From: a virus
Strand: one strand, 5' to 3'
IMG/VR virus record: IMGVR_UViG_3300025770_001492
Coordinates: 1 to 64,000 of that record
Length of the DNA stretch: 64,000 nucleotides
Positions 7,389 to 15,314 of this stretch are shown piece after piece; positions within the stretch are counted from its first letter, which is position 1; every line of letters starts with the position of its first letter. Made by a program: the position numbers and the translations under genes. The notes under the pieces are model-generated. The model saw only the letters and a list, made by a program, of their open reading frames with translations, was not told where the DNA came from and made no database searches.

Positions 7389-8702
7389 CTATTCTTCATA
7401 CTCTTCTGCCTCTGCATCCTCTTGAGCAGCAGCCTCCGCTGCCGCCGTTTCGTCTTCAACGTCTTCTTCAACGTCTTCTTCAACGTCTTCGTCAACGTCT
7501 TCGTCTTCTTCAACGTCTTCTTCAACGTCTTCTTCAACGTCTTCGTCTTCACAAACACACGCATAGTGATCTTGAAGTATTCCAACAATATCACGATTGC
7601 CGTCATCCCAAGCTTCTTTAAGACGAACTACCAAAGTTACGTCTTCCATGCGAATATTTTCGACTTCTTCGCCATTCAGATACCCATCTGAGTCATATAA
7701 CTCACGGCACGGATTAAAGTGATGCTTCTTGACCTTGGACATGGTCAGAGGAATAACAACATCGTCCCCTTCTTCCCTCGCTGCATTTCGCACATCCTTG
7801 ATGCCGACTTCGACATTTCTATTTTCGAGTTGATCTGACTTTTGTTTTTTAGACTCGACTTGCTTGACAGATATGTCAGCGTCAGCTTCTGCTTGTGAAA
7901 CGTCTTCCCCAGTCATTTCTGCTTCGACCACGTAAGCCTCAGCAACTTCGGCAGACAGTTCTGATTTTTCTAGGTCTTCCTTTGCACGCTGCCTTAGAGC
8001 ATCTAAATGTTTCTGAGCATACAATTTGGCTTTTTCCAATCTGCACAGCCGATCAGCAACATCCTCAATTTTTGACAAATCAACTGCTGCTGATCGATTT
8101 AACTCGCCTGCTGTAAACGCAGAAAAAGTATCGTCATCCAGTTCGATAATATGGTCTGTCTCCCTGAGCCATGTGATCGACTTGCCTGTCATTCTCAAGA
8201 GTGCCGCATCGTCCCAACCGAGATCACGCCACTTTTTGATCAAGGCGATAGTGGCATGGTCCCCAATGTCGATACTTGTTGAGTTTTCTTGGAAAGCAAT
8301 CTCCCAAGCTTCCTCATCTGAAATATCTTGATGCAGGCGAGCTTCAACATACTCGTACACTTCTTCAGCAGGCTTCCACTCAGAAGATGCAGGATCATAG
8401 CACTCTTCATTTGAAGAAACCAATGAATCTAATGCATTGTATCGACGGTCGCCTGCAATCACTTGCAAAGTTCCATCTTCGAATTTGCGAACCGAAAGGG
8501 GGTCGTTAAGACCTTGCTTTTTAATTGATTCAGCAAGTTCTGAAATATCTTGGTCTCCCAAGCCTTTTTGACACACGGTCCCATCTGGCAGCGGGGTCCG
8601 TCTTGGATTCCACCAATCGGTTGAAGAATCGCAAGCGAGTTGAAGTTCAGACAATTTTATTTCGTACAAATTGCCTTTGATTTGTTTGATTTTCGTGGAC
8701 AT
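7389..8702 (-). CDS. ParB-like nuclease-fold protein with acidic repeat tail
   Basis: Start at 8702 (437 aa) is set by AAGGAATTGATC-ATG. Residues about 10-150 form a ParB/Srx-type domain with VIAGDRRYNAL as the GxRR signature. A KorB-like helix-turn-helix region follows (LRMTGKSITWLRETDHI), then a charged coiled-coil segment. The last 50 residues are almost all Glu, Asp and Val, encoded by a 12-nt tandem repeat (DVEE units). It may act in partitioning or transcription; a partner ParA is not visible. Confidence 0.75.
   Translation of the reverse strand: MSTKIKQIKGNLYEIKLSELQLACDSSTDWWNPRRTPLPDGTVCQKGLGDQDISELAESIKKQGLNDPLSVRKFEDGTLQVIAGDRRYNALDSLVSSNEECYDPASSEWKPAEEVYEYVEARLHQDISDEEAWEIAFQENSTSIDIGDHATIALIKKWRDLGWDDAALLRMTGKSITWLRETDHIIELDDDTFSAFTAGELNRSAAVDLSKIEDVADRLCRLEKAKLYAQKHLDALRQRAKEDLEKSELSAEVAEAYVVEAEMTGEDVSQAEADADISVKQVESKKQKSDQLENRNVEVGIKDVRNAAREEGDDVVIPLTMSKVKKHHFNPCRELYDSDGYLNGEEVENIRMEDVTLVVRLKEAWDDGNRDIVGILQDHYACVCEDEDVEEDVEEDVEEDEDVDEDVEEDVEEDVEDETAAAEAAAQEDAEAEEYEE
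7450..7552 (-). repeat. 12-nt coding minisatellite in the parB-like gene
   Basis: The plus strand shows repeated TCTTCTTCAACG and TCTTCGTCAACG units, about nine copies. They encode alternating Asp-Val-Glu-Glu and Glu-Asp blocks in the acidic tail, so the number of units can change without frameshift. Confidence 0.8.
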
Positions 8703-8781
8703 GATCAATTCCTTAACTAGGTAGAAGAAAAATACGCCGACTCCATTGGCAGAGAGCGTCCGCAAAAACAATAAGCCTCCT

Positions 8782-9414
8782 CTAAAAAGTGTAATTTTTG
8801 TTCGGTTTACGACAACGAATTTGCCACGAAACCGAGTATTCCCGCAATCCTTTATTTTCTAAGAAACTTGTTTTCTTTCTCAAAACAAGCCCTTCAATTT
8901 CATCTCGATCAATAAATTTTTTGAACTCTCCACAAAAATCAGAATCAAAAGTTTGAGCCAAAAATATGTTTTCTGTCACCCTTTTTGCCAGACCTCCTGA
9001 CTCTAAGTCTTTCGGTGAACGACAAATTTTATCCAACATGTCTAACCTCTCCAATTGGTTAGGCTTACGATACAGATATCGGTCAGCCTGTAAGAGATCA
9101 AACAAAACAATTCTGTTTTTGTAGTCAGCAGATTTTGTTTTAAAGGATAGAAGTTCACTGTCAATCCAGTATTCTTTTCCTTTAATTAAATTTAAAGAAA
9201 TAATTTCTTTCTTGATGGATTCCGTAGGACTGAATTGCTTGTGGCAATCACCATGGCGACTGAACATGCTTACACGCCCATCGCAATCAACATGTATTAA
9301 ATTTCGAGTTCCATTGAATTTTCTTTGCACAACCCACTGGCCTGAAGATTCGTATTTTCCCAAAGCATTAGGAGAAATTCGTCCTTTGGGTCTGGGTGGG
9401 AACAATATCTTCAT
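8782..9414 (-). CDS. ATP-dependent DNA ligase-like nucleotidyltransferase
   Basis: A 210-aa adenylation-domain protein. Motif I is VQRKFNGTRN with the likely AMP-accepting lysine; motif III is YWIDSELL, motif IV IEGLVLRK and motif V WQIRCRKPNK. Length fits a ligase catalytic core without an added OB domain, as in some small viral ligases. It probably seals DNA nicks; RNA as substrate is not excluded. I set the start at 9414, preceded by AGGAG; an upstream GTG is less likely. Confidence 0.75.
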   Translation of the reverse strand: MKILFPPRPKGRISPNALGKYESSGQWVVQRKFNGTRNLIHVDCDGRVSMFSRHGDCHKQFSPTESIKKEIISLNLIKGKEYWIDSELLSFKTKSADYKNRIVLFDLLQADRYLYRKPNQLERLDMLDKICRSPKDLESGGLAKRVTENIFLAQTFDSDFCGEFKKFIDRDEIEGLVLRKKTSFLENKGLREYSVSWQIRCRKPNKNYTF

Positions 9415-9447
9415 TTCAAAATCTCCTATGATCCTTGGCACAGGAAA

Positions 9448-9475
9448 ATGATACTGATTTTTCTAAGCCTGTAAA
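9448..9475 (-). promoter_or_regulatory. Promoter for the ligase-like gene (TTTACA-N16-TATCAT)
   Basis: Minus-strand -35 TTTACA at 9475-9470 and -10 TATCAT at 9453-9448 with a 16-nt spacer, about 35 nt before the ligase ATG. Confidence 0.6.
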
Positions 9476-9500
9476 GCAAATTTTAAGGAAAATTCCACCT

Positions 9501-9974
9501 TTAGTCATTACAACGATTATCTTCCCTAGCCTTCGCACAAGCTTCGACAGCCAAGAAATCGCAACGCTCGTTCTCTGGATGCCCAGAATGGCCTTTCACT
9601 TTATGATAGCTGATTTCATGGATTTCTTTAAGCTCATCCAACTTCTTCCACAACTCAATATTTTTAACAGGCTCTTTCTTGTTTTTCACTCCTCTTCTCT
9701 GCCATCCCTGTACTTTCCATTTTGGCATCCATTCTTGCATTCCTTTTAGGACGTAGATGCTATCCGAATATAGAGAAACTTGACATGGTTCGATCAACTT
9801 TTCCAAGCCGCAAATAACAGCCATCATCTCCATTCGATTGTTGGTCGAATCGGGTTCTCCACCACTGCCCTCTAATTCTGCTTCGGACTTATCATGCCGC
9901 AAAACAAAGGCCCAACCACCCGGTCCTGGATTTCCACTGCATGCTCCGTCAGTGAATAAATCTACCTTCTTCAT
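9501..9974 (-). CDS. rnhA: Ribonuclease HI
   Basis: A 157-aa protein of normal RNase HI length. Catalytic residues appear as Asp9 (FTDGACSGNPGPGG), Glu49 (NNRMEM), Asp71 (LYSDSIYV) and Asp139 (ENERCDFLA), with the GHSGHPEN loop. It degrades RNA in RNA:DNA hybrids, such as primers. AGGAG precedes the ATG. The upstream gene ends 2 nt before this start, so the pair is probably co-translated. Confidence 0.95.
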   Translation of the reverse strand: MKKVDLFTDGACSGNPGPGGWAFVLRHDKSEAELEGSGGEPDSTNNRMEMMAVICGLEKLIEPCQVSLYSDSIYVLKGMQEWMPKWKVQGWQRRGVKNKKEPVKNIELWKKLDELKEIHEISYHKVKGHSGHPENERCDFLAVEACAKAREDNRCND

Positions 9975-9975
9975 A

Positions 9976-10662
9976 TCAATACTCCTCTATACATTGAAAA
10001 TTAGACTTACACCTGTTGCATATGGCATCAATCGCATTTGGGCTGGTAGGTCGGATACCTGATCGAAAAGACGAACCGCATTCGCACTCGTATTTTAGAA
10101 AAAATTTCTTTTTCTTCTGAGGAGTGAATTTTAAAACAGCAGAAGATAGAGTCTGGATGTCAATAAAAATTTCTTCAGCGATCTCCTTGAGAATCTTATT
10201 GTCTGCATCCTTGGGAGCATAGACGCAAGTTTGATGACCATTGTGCGCCGAAGCTACTGATAATTTCGTGATAGAGTATCCTTGATTCTTTCTTCTCCCA
10301 ACATAAAAACCAGCGTTTATAGCAGTTTCTAAAAACTTCTTATTGTGATACTGATTCGATGTGCAATCCTCTTTTTTGTCCAGACAATTTTTCACATGGC
10401 ACATTTCATGGACGTACTCTTCTACCAAATTTTCCTTGAAACGTTTCATGTTATCATCGTTCTCTATATCCTCTGGGATCATTTTTATAAATCCAGTTCC
10501 AATTGACATATGAAACGATTCTGGGACGAAACGAAAAACATCTTTTTTCTTAGGCTGGAAAATATGCGTTGGCATTTTTAGATTTTTTCCAAAAACAACC
10601 TCGTTCAAGTTTTCAAACACAGCCTCAAGCTCTTGAACTAGAGCTATCTTCTTTATATTCAT
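9976..10662 (-). CDS. SprT-like zinc metalloprotease-fold protein
   Basis: A 228-aa protein with EEYVHEMCHVKN, the HExxH zinc site, followed by NQYHNKKF, which supplies the third histidine as in SprT. A C-terminal zinc ribbon (YECECG then CNRCKSNF) completes the family layout. SprT/Spartan relatives cleave DNA-bound proteins; that role here is inference. Start at 10662 has GGAG seven bases upstream. It heads an operon with rnhA. Confidence 0.8.
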   Translation of the reverse strand: MNIKKIALVQELEAVFENLNEVVFGKNLKMPTHIFQPKKKDVFRFVPESFHMSIGTGFIKMIPEDIENDDNMKRFKENLVEEYVHEMCHVKNCLDKKEDCTSNQYHNKKFLETAINAGFYVGRRKNQGYSITKLSVASAHNGHQTCVYAPKDADNKILKEIAEEIFIDIQTLSSAVLKFTPQKKKKFFLKYECECGSSFRSGIRPTSPNAIDAICNRCKSNFQCIEEY

Positions 10663-10670
10663 CACTATCT

Positions 10671-10704
10671 CCAAAAAAAAATCCCACTTTTTCAAGTGGG
10701 ATTT
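10671..10704 (-). terminator. Terminator between csrA paralogue and sprT-like gene
   Basis: AAATCCCACTT pairs with AAGTGGGATTT around TTTC. On the minus strand the stem is followed by eight T residues that run straight into the GGAG ribosome site of the next gene, so termination and the next leader overlap. Confidence 0.85.
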
Positions 10705-10709
10705 AGCGT

Positions 10710-10868
10710 TTAACCTTCGTCTTCAAATATTTCAGTCCTGACGATCTTGACTTCCTCTGGAGCCTCGATACCAAGACGAACAGTGTTTCCCTTGACAGAC
10801 AGCACCTTCACCACAATGTCCTTGCTGATTGCGATGCTCTCGTCTTTCTTCCTTGACAAAACAAGCAT
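10710..10868 (-). CDS. csrA: CsrA-family RNA-binding regulator (short form)
   Basis: A 52-aa ORF reading MLVLSRKKDESIAISKDI, then VVKVLSVKGNTVRLGIEAPEE and IVRTEIFEDEG. This is a canonical-length CsrA with the conserved VRLGIEAP core; the last strand has IVRTEI where many members have VHREEI. It is the second CsrA in the window, the other being the longer plus-strand form at 5529. A GGAGG-type site precedes the ATG. It has its own promoter and terminator and appears monocistronic. Confidence 0.92.
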   Translation of the reverse strand: MLVLSRKKDESIAISKDIVVKVLSVKGNTVRLGIEAPEEVKIVRTEIFEDEG

Positions 10869-10911
10869 TTTTCACCTCCATGATTAGCTTGAACCTCTGA
10901 AACTAAAACGT

Positions 10912-10940
10912 ATCATATAGATAGTTACGAACTCAGTCAA
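10912..10940 (-). promoter_or_regulatory. Promoter for the short csrA (TTGACT-N17-TATGAT)
   Basis: Minus-strand TTGACT at 10940-10935 and TATGAT at 10917-10912, 17 nt apart. The -35 box overlaps the stop region of the upstream small gene. Confidence 0.6.
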
Positions 10941-11082
10941 CATCCTTTTCTTCGTCTTTCTTAGACCTTTTCTTCTTTGTTTTCTTTGACTTTTTCTTTT
11001 TTCTAAAAATCATCTCCCAATTTTCCTCATAGGTTTCCCTGTTTACCGAAGATGGTCTTCTTGCAGATCCTTTTCCGTTCAT
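10933..11082 (-). CDS. Small basic conserved phage-type protein (49 aa)
   Basis: Starts MNGKGSARRPSSVNRETYEE, then NWEMIF and a lysine-rich tail. The GKGSxRRP...NWxxIF pattern is one I associate with small proteins found in many T4-like phages, function unknown. AAGGA sits about seven bases before the ATG. The basic tail suggests nucleic-acid contact. Confidence 0.75.
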   Translation of the reverse strand: MNGKGSARRPSSVNRETYEENWEMIFRKKKKSKKTKKKRSKKDEEKDVD

Positions 11083-11153
11083 TTATCCGTCCTTATTCGA
11101 GGTCTGCCGAAGAACTTACTTTAAAAAACCAGTTTTGTAAATTCCAATTTCAG

Positions 11154-11181
11154 TTTACAGCATTTTTCTATCGAGTATAAT
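11154..11181 (+). promoter_or_regulatory. Promoter for the lipoprotein gene (TTTACA-N16-TATAAT)
   Basis: Plus-strand -35 TTTACA at 11154-11159 and perfect -10 TATAAT at 11176-11181, spacer 16 nt, about 38 nt before the ATG. It is the best plus-strand example of this window's promoter. Confidence 0.75.
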
Positions 11182-11218
11182 AACGTGCATAACTCTTTTT
11201 TCCAAGAAAGGAATCACG

Positions 11219-11362
11219 ATGAGAAAAGTTTCTGTGGTCGCAATTCTAGTTACAGGGGTCTTGTTTTTATGCGGTTGCTCAACAACCATGAAAACAAAAA
11301 CTCAACTAGGAAAAGTAGGAGAATCAGAATATCATTTGCAAGTGCAGGCATTTGAGTGGTAG
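11219..11362 (+). CDS. Small lipoprotein (47 aa)
   Basis: MRKVSVVAILVTGVLFLCGC is a classical lipoprotein signal with the lipobox LCGC at the end; the mature part is only about 28 residues. AAAGGA precedes the ATG. Envelope lipoproteins of phages can block superinfection or aid lysis (for example o-spanins); no specific motif decides this. Own promoter and terminator. Confidence 0.8.
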   Translation: MRKVSVVAILVTGVLFLCGCSTTMKTKTQLGKVGESEYHLQVQAFEW

Positions 11363-11368
11363 AATCCG

Positions 11369-11407
11369 AAAGCAGGGACTAACTTAAATTAGTCCCTGCT
11401 TTTTTTT
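11369..11407 (+). terminator. Intrinsic terminator after the lipoprotein gene
   Basis: AGCAGGGACTAA pairs with TTAGTCCCTGCT and is followed by eight T residues. Confidence 0.9.
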
Positions 11408-11417
11408 AAGGTCACAA

Positions 11418-11789
11418 GTGAATTCACAAAAAAACTATCTAATTGACATTGATGGAACGATTACAGATGACGTTCCAAACGAAGAGCCTGAGAGAATGGA
11501 AACATGTTTGCCGTATTCAGGAAGTGTAGAAAAAATAAACCAGTGGTATGAAGAAGGTCACATAATCACTTTTTTCACATCAAGAACAGATGAACATAGA
11601 GATGTGACAATAAACTGGCTAGAAAAACATGGATATAAATATCATCATTTGCTATTGAACAAGCCAAGAGGCGGAAACTATCATTGGATAGATAATCACA
11701 TTGTTAGAGCAACAAGATACGAAGGCGTATGGAACGATCTGATTAAGGTTCAAAAAGAAATTGAAGTGTTTGAAGATGTTTGCAAGTAG
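11418..11789 (+). CDS. HAD-superfamily phosphatase-like protein
   Basis: A 123-aa protein with motif I LIDIDGTIT (two nucleophile aspartates), motif II FFTSRT and a lysine in LLLNKPRGG as motif III; WIDNHI may supply the acidic motif. Similar small HADs accompany capsule and LPS gene clusters. A GTG start is set by AAGG seven bases upstream. It is the first gene of a plus-strand run of four. Confidence 0.75.
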   Translation: MNSQKNYLIDIDGTITDDVPNEEPERMETCLPYSGSVEKINQWYEEGHIITFFTSRTDEHRDVTINWLEKHGYKYHHLLLNKPRGGNYHWIDNHIVRATRYEGVWNDLIKVQKEIEVFEDVCK

Positions 11790-11997
11790 AAAGCCCGTTG
11801 CCGGATGGCGGCTGTTTCACTGTGAAGAATGTAACGATAAACGCTGGATCGCAACAAGAGACTGCGACTCTCCAAGTGGAGAAGATTGTAGAAAATGCCA
11901 CGAATGGGTTCGTCCCATCCATTCCTTGCCTGATACGAGTTTGGAAACTGATCAATCAGGAAATTTGAAAAAGTATCCTCCAGATAGAGTTGAGTGA
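11776..11997 (+). CDS. Small zinc-finger protein
   Basis: Starting at the ATG at 11776, the 73-aa protein shows GWRLFHCEECNDKRWIATRD followed by CRKCHEW, a C2-C2 zinc ribbon. It overlaps the end of the HAD gene by 14 nt and the start of the next gene by one base. The ribosome site is weak, so a TTG at 11761 is an alternative. Function unknown. Confidence 0.6.
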   Translation: MFASRKPVAGWRLFHCEECNDKRWIATRDCDSPSGEDCRKCHEWVRPIHSLPDTSLETDQSGNLKKYPPDRVE

Positions 11998-12848
11998 TGG
12001 AACTAAACATTTGGAGACTTCACCCAAAGGGAATGAAGTTCGTAAAAGCAGAAAAAACACTCAATGGCACTGCGCATGCCGGTGGTGTTAAATTCTGCAA
12101 ACCATTTTCGTCAGTCAACTCTCTTGGATGGTGGATATTCCCCGCAGTAGATATGGACATCAAATGGGACGGAGAGAACTACGAACACAAATTGCTAGAA
12201 CCATATTCTAATTCTGACCATCAGTTGGTTCAATCTTTGTTGCATGAGGATGCAGAAGTAGAAAAATTCTGCCCCGCTAATGGCGGAAGATCTAAGTTTA
12301 CTTTTGGCTCTGTCGAACCAAGTATAGTGCAAATGTGGTCTGGTTGCATTCTGGAAACGCCGCCAGGATGGTGCTTACAGGTTCGAAGTCCCATCAATTT
12401 CGCTCCACAAAAGTATCATGTAATGGAAGGGATTATAGAAAGCGATTGGATGCAATATGATTTGTGGATAAATCTTTCGATAGATGTGAAGAACGAGTGG
12501 ATAAATATCAGGAAGGATTCATGGCCACCAATTGCCCAAATCATTCCCATCAGAAGGGAAAGTGTAGAAGGCGATTGGAAAATTGAAAAAGATAAAATCC
12601 TGAATCGGGAAGATGAAGACGCTAACAGAGTATTTGAATATTGGGTTCAATATAACAAGCAAAAGTTTTGTGAAGGCGGGAAACAATGGGCCAGTCAGGA
12701 TGGGTCAAGAACCAAAGATTCTACAACTTATTGGCGTGAAAGAATGAGGATGATTGGCCGTGAAATGGAGCCAAAAGAAAAAGAAGCTCCAAAAATTTGC
12801 AAGAAGAACACTAAACTAAAAACGAAGTATGTAAGGAAGAAAAAATGA
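11997..12848 (+). CDS. DUF6065-like protein
   Basis: A 283-aa protein. GWWIFPAVDMDIKWDG, PPGWCLQVRSPINF and VMEGIIESDWMQYDLWIN resemble the uncharacterised DUF6065 family; the match is from memory and should be tested. The tail is rich in Lys and Arg. The ATG at 11997 overlaps the preceding stop (TGATG); a GTG at 11994 is possible. Confidence 0.55.
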   Translation: MELNIWRLHPKGMKFVKAEKTLNGTAHAGGVKFCKPFSSVNSLGWWIFPAVDMDIKWDGENYEHKLLEPYSNSDHQLVQSLLHEDAEVEKFCPANGGRSKFTFGSVEPSIVQMWSGCILETPPGWCLQVRSPINFAPQKYHVMEGIIESDWMQYDLWINLSIDVKNEWINIRKDSWPPIAQIIPIRRESVEGDWKIEKDKILNREDEDANRVFEYWVQYNKQKFCEGGKQWASQDGSRTKDSTTYWRERMRMIGREMEPKEKEAPKICKKNTKLKTKYVRKKK

Positions 12849-13210
12849 GCTATACAGCATTAGTTTTAGATAATGAATCACACACCAAGTTGGCTTCTGC
12901 TTTTAAAACACCAGAAGGATGGGAAATACTATGTCACCATATGACGATAAACATGGGAAGACCAGACAAAGGTCCGGCAGAGGAACTAATTGGCCAAGAG
13001 GCACCGCTAACAGTTGTTTCTTTAGCAAAAGATGAACTGGTAATGGCTGTTGGCGTGGAGAGTCTAGTTCCTAGCAGCAACCAAATCAAACACATTACGG
13101 TAGCAGTAAATAGAGCGAACGGAGGCAAGCCATTTCTTAGTAACAAGCTAACAAATTGGCAATCAACAACCCCAATGACTTTAAAAGGTGTTGTTACACA
13201 TGTTGGATAA
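12845..13210 (+). CDS. Possible 2H-type phosphoesterase/ligase-like protein
   Basis: The 121-aa protein carries two His-x-Thr signatures, HHMTI at 31-35 and HITVAV near 84, the spacing expected of 2H phosphoesterases such as the tRNA-ligase cyclic phosphodiesterase domain. NGGKPFLSNKLTNW follows the second. Role in RNA end repair is inference. The start overlaps the preceding stop (ATGA). Confidence 0.5.
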   Translation: MSYTALVLDNESHTKLASAFKTPEGWEILCHHMTINMGRPDKGPAEELIGQEAPLTVVSLAKDELVMAVGVESLVPSSNQIKHITVAVNRANGGKPFLSNKLTNWQSTTPMTLKGVVTHVG

Positions 13211-13266
13211 TCAGAAAGCGAAACGAAGGGGGTGAAAACCTATTTTGCTTGATAGCCCAACCTACT

Positions 13267-13305
13267 AAATGCAGTCATTGCCCGTAAGCAGTGGCTGCAT
13301 TTTTT
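13267..13305 (+). terminator. Intrinsic terminator between convergent genes
   Basis: AAATGCAG and TCATTG pair with CAGTGG and CTGCATTT around CCCGTAAG, giving a 14-bp stem followed by T residues. The 55 nt before it hold no gene that I can see. Confidence 0.85.
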
Positions 13306-13720
13306 AATTTCCCTCAATTCTTTTCAGGATATCGGTAGTTGAAATATCTTTCGTATATTGCAAATAAACTAAGAGTATATCATTTTCTTCTAGCCACTCT
13401 TGAGTAAAGTTCATTTGCTTCATGTAGTCTTTTTTTGCCCAGTCGTCGCCAATAGCTATTATGTCTGGCCCAACATCTAGAATCGCAGGTTTGCTATCAG
13501 AACATCCTGTGTTTGTAATTACACGATCTACATACTGACAACCTAACAAACTTATCTCACGCTCCTTGTAGGACAGTATTGGAGTTCTTTTAAACTCTGA
13601 TACGAATTCATCTGTATTTAGTGAAACCACCACCTCGCTGGATATCTTGGCGCAATTCTTTAAAAAATTCACATGACCGTAATGAAACAGATCAAATGTG
13701 CCACCTGTATAAAGTATCAT
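13304..13720 (-). CDS. Cytidylyltransferase (TagD / glycerol-3-phosphate cytidylyltransferase-like)
   Basis: A 138-aa nucleotidyltransferase: YTGGTFDLFHYGHVNFL carries the HxGH catalytic motif, and YTKDISTTDIL matches the RTxGISTT nucleotide-binding motif. It would activate a polyol or sugar phosphate as its CDP derivative for the glycan island. It overlaps the upstream glycosyltransferase by 4 nt. A decayed second copy of this gene pair occurs at 49883-51018. Confidence 0.88.
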   Translation of the reverse strand: MILYTGGTFDLFHYGHVNFLKNCAKISSEVVVSLNTDEFVSEFKRTPILSYKEREISLLGCQYVDRVITNTGCSDSKPAILDVGPDIIAIGDDWAKKDYMKQMNFTQEWLEENDILLVYLQYTKDISTTDILKRIEGN

Positions 13721-14628
13721 CCAAACATCTCCATATATCTCAACATTGTTTCTTCTGAATGTGGAGTCTGCAAATGAAAAAATATAGCATTTTTATAATC
13801 CTTGCAAAGCTGGGTAACATCACAGTGAAGTACATCTGATACTCGCCCTAAGTAGTCTTGATTAACTGATTTTCCATCGGTCTTATAAGAAATGTGGAAG
13901 GAATGGACAGCAAGATTTCTAAAAGAATTGTTCTGGCATAACTCAAGATTCTCTTTATCGCAAAAAGGAGTTGCAATCTCCATCATGTGTTCATCGTGTA
14001 TGTTAATGCCATTTCGAAGCAGCAACCAATCAGGAGAACCTTTTGCTGAGTTATTGACAGATAGTTGGAACTCCTTTAAGTTCTCTAAACCGCTGTTTTT
14101 ACTGAGATCGAAATCTAAATTTTCTATTCTAGCTAATAGCTGTTCTACAAAAGATCTACTCAGCAATGAAAATCCTGTGTTGAATTTCAAGCAATCTCTG
14201 TCTACAGGGTTTCTTTTCCAAAACTCATCTAGAATAAATTTCCTCGGCAAAAGCCAATTATCCCCAACTCTATGTTTGAATTTTTCTATAATCTCTCCAT
14301 CTTTAAACAAATTATGATAGGCTATGTAATTCTTCCCATCACAACGATCTCTGACATCCTTATCTTTGCTTAAAATGACGGTATCCAAATCAAGAAAAAG
14401 TCCGTAGTCACTACCGGAATCCAAGAAGTCATACCACCTTATGGCCTTTCTCAACAGGGGATTGAATTCCTCGTGTTTTATCATCTGCCTAACAAGATAG
14501 TGCCTATCATCAAGAACATTAATCTTGACATCAAACCTAGAAAAATATTCATAGAAGCTACTCATGGCTAAATTATGCCATCTGTGATTGGACGGCATCG
14601 TGTTCAGTATGTAAGTTTCTACTTTCAT
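13717..14628 (-). CDS. Glycosyltransferase-like protein (paralogue of 50125-51018)
   Basis: A 303-aa protein. INVLDDRHYLVRQMI, WYDFLDSGSDYGLFLDLDT (a DxD-type metal site) and FNTGFSLLSR are shared with the protein at 50125. The fold appears to be GT-A; donor and acceptor unknown. It is coupled by ATGA to the cytidylyltransferase, so both probably act on the same CDP-activated unit. Confidence 0.65.
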   Translation of the reverse strand: MKVETYILNTMPSNHRWHNLAMSSFYEYFSRFDVKINVLDDRHYLVRQMIKHEEFNPLLRKAIRWYDFLDSGSDYGLFLDLDTVILSKDKDVRDRCDGKNYIAYHNLFKDGEIIEKFKHRVGDNWLLPRKFILDEFWKRNPVDRDCLKFNTGFSLLSRSFVEQLLARIENLDFDLSKNSGLENLKEFQLSVNNSAKGSPDWLLLRNGINIHDEHMMEIATPFCDKENLELCQNNSFRNLAVHSFHISYKTDGKSVNQDYLGRVSDVLHCDVTQLCKDYKNAIFFHLQTPHSEETMLRYMEMFG

Positions 14629-14732
14629 AACAATTAACGACTGCCTTTAATTTTTATCATAATAAACTATTAATGAGAAAAAGTCATGTTTTTACTAATC
14701 TAAATTAGATAGAAACAGGTGAGGGTGGTTTA

Positions 14733-15314
14733 ATGAGAAAAGCGGCAGTAATAATTGACAGCAGAAGCAAGAAGGAACTCAAAGAAACAATTAATAGGCA
14801 TATGGACTACTTGCCTAACTGGGATCTTGTGCATATCGGAGATACAAAGTTCGAGGTGATGCAAGAATACCAGATGTACATGATGACTCACAATTTTTGG
14901 AAACGCCTTGAAAAATATGACAAAGTATTAATCTTTCAATGCGATACTGAGATACTGAGATTGGGAGTAGATGAATTTCTAGAATATCCCTACACATATT
15001 ATGGTGCCCCATGGGGTCCAAATTTTCCTGGAAAAACCCACAAAAACTTCAAGCTTTCACTAGGAGGAAACGGAGGAATAAGCCTTAGAGATGTGCAGGC
15101 TCATTTAAAGGTTACAAAAAACAGAAAGCCTAGATCAATGCAATATGAAGACATTTGGTTTTGTCGAAATTTGCCAAACGTCGCACCATACGAAATATGC
15201 AAAAGCTTTTCCGTTGAAAGCATGTTTGAGCTAGGAACTGTGTGCGCACATAAAATAGATCAGTTTTTATCTAAAGAAGAATGTTCAAAAATCAGAAACC
15301 AATATAATGCTTAA
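14733..15314 (+). CDS. DUF5672-like glycosyltransferase
   Basis: A 193-aa protein with DKVLIFQCDTEIL (acidic metal site), YTYYGAPWGPNFPG and LGGNGGISLRDV, the layout I associate with DUF5672, a glycosyltransferase-like family of polysaccharide clusters. GGTGAGGG precedes the ATG. The next gene overlaps by 8 nt. Confidence 0.7.
   Translation: MRKAAVIIDSRSKKELKETINRHMDYLPNWDLVHIGDTKFEVMQEYQMYMMTHNFWKRLEKYDKVLIFQCDTEILRLGVDEFLEYPYTYYGAPWGPNFPGKTHKNFKLSLGGNGGISLRDVQAHLKVTKNRKPRSMQYEDIWFCRNLPNVAPYEICKSFSVESMFELGTVCAHKIDQFLSKEECSKIRNQYNA

Noticed and set aside
7386-7691. Plus-strand ORF opposite the parB-like tail
   Set aside because: It is the antisense of the 12-nt repeat, giving a Phe/Asn/Val repeat with no other support.
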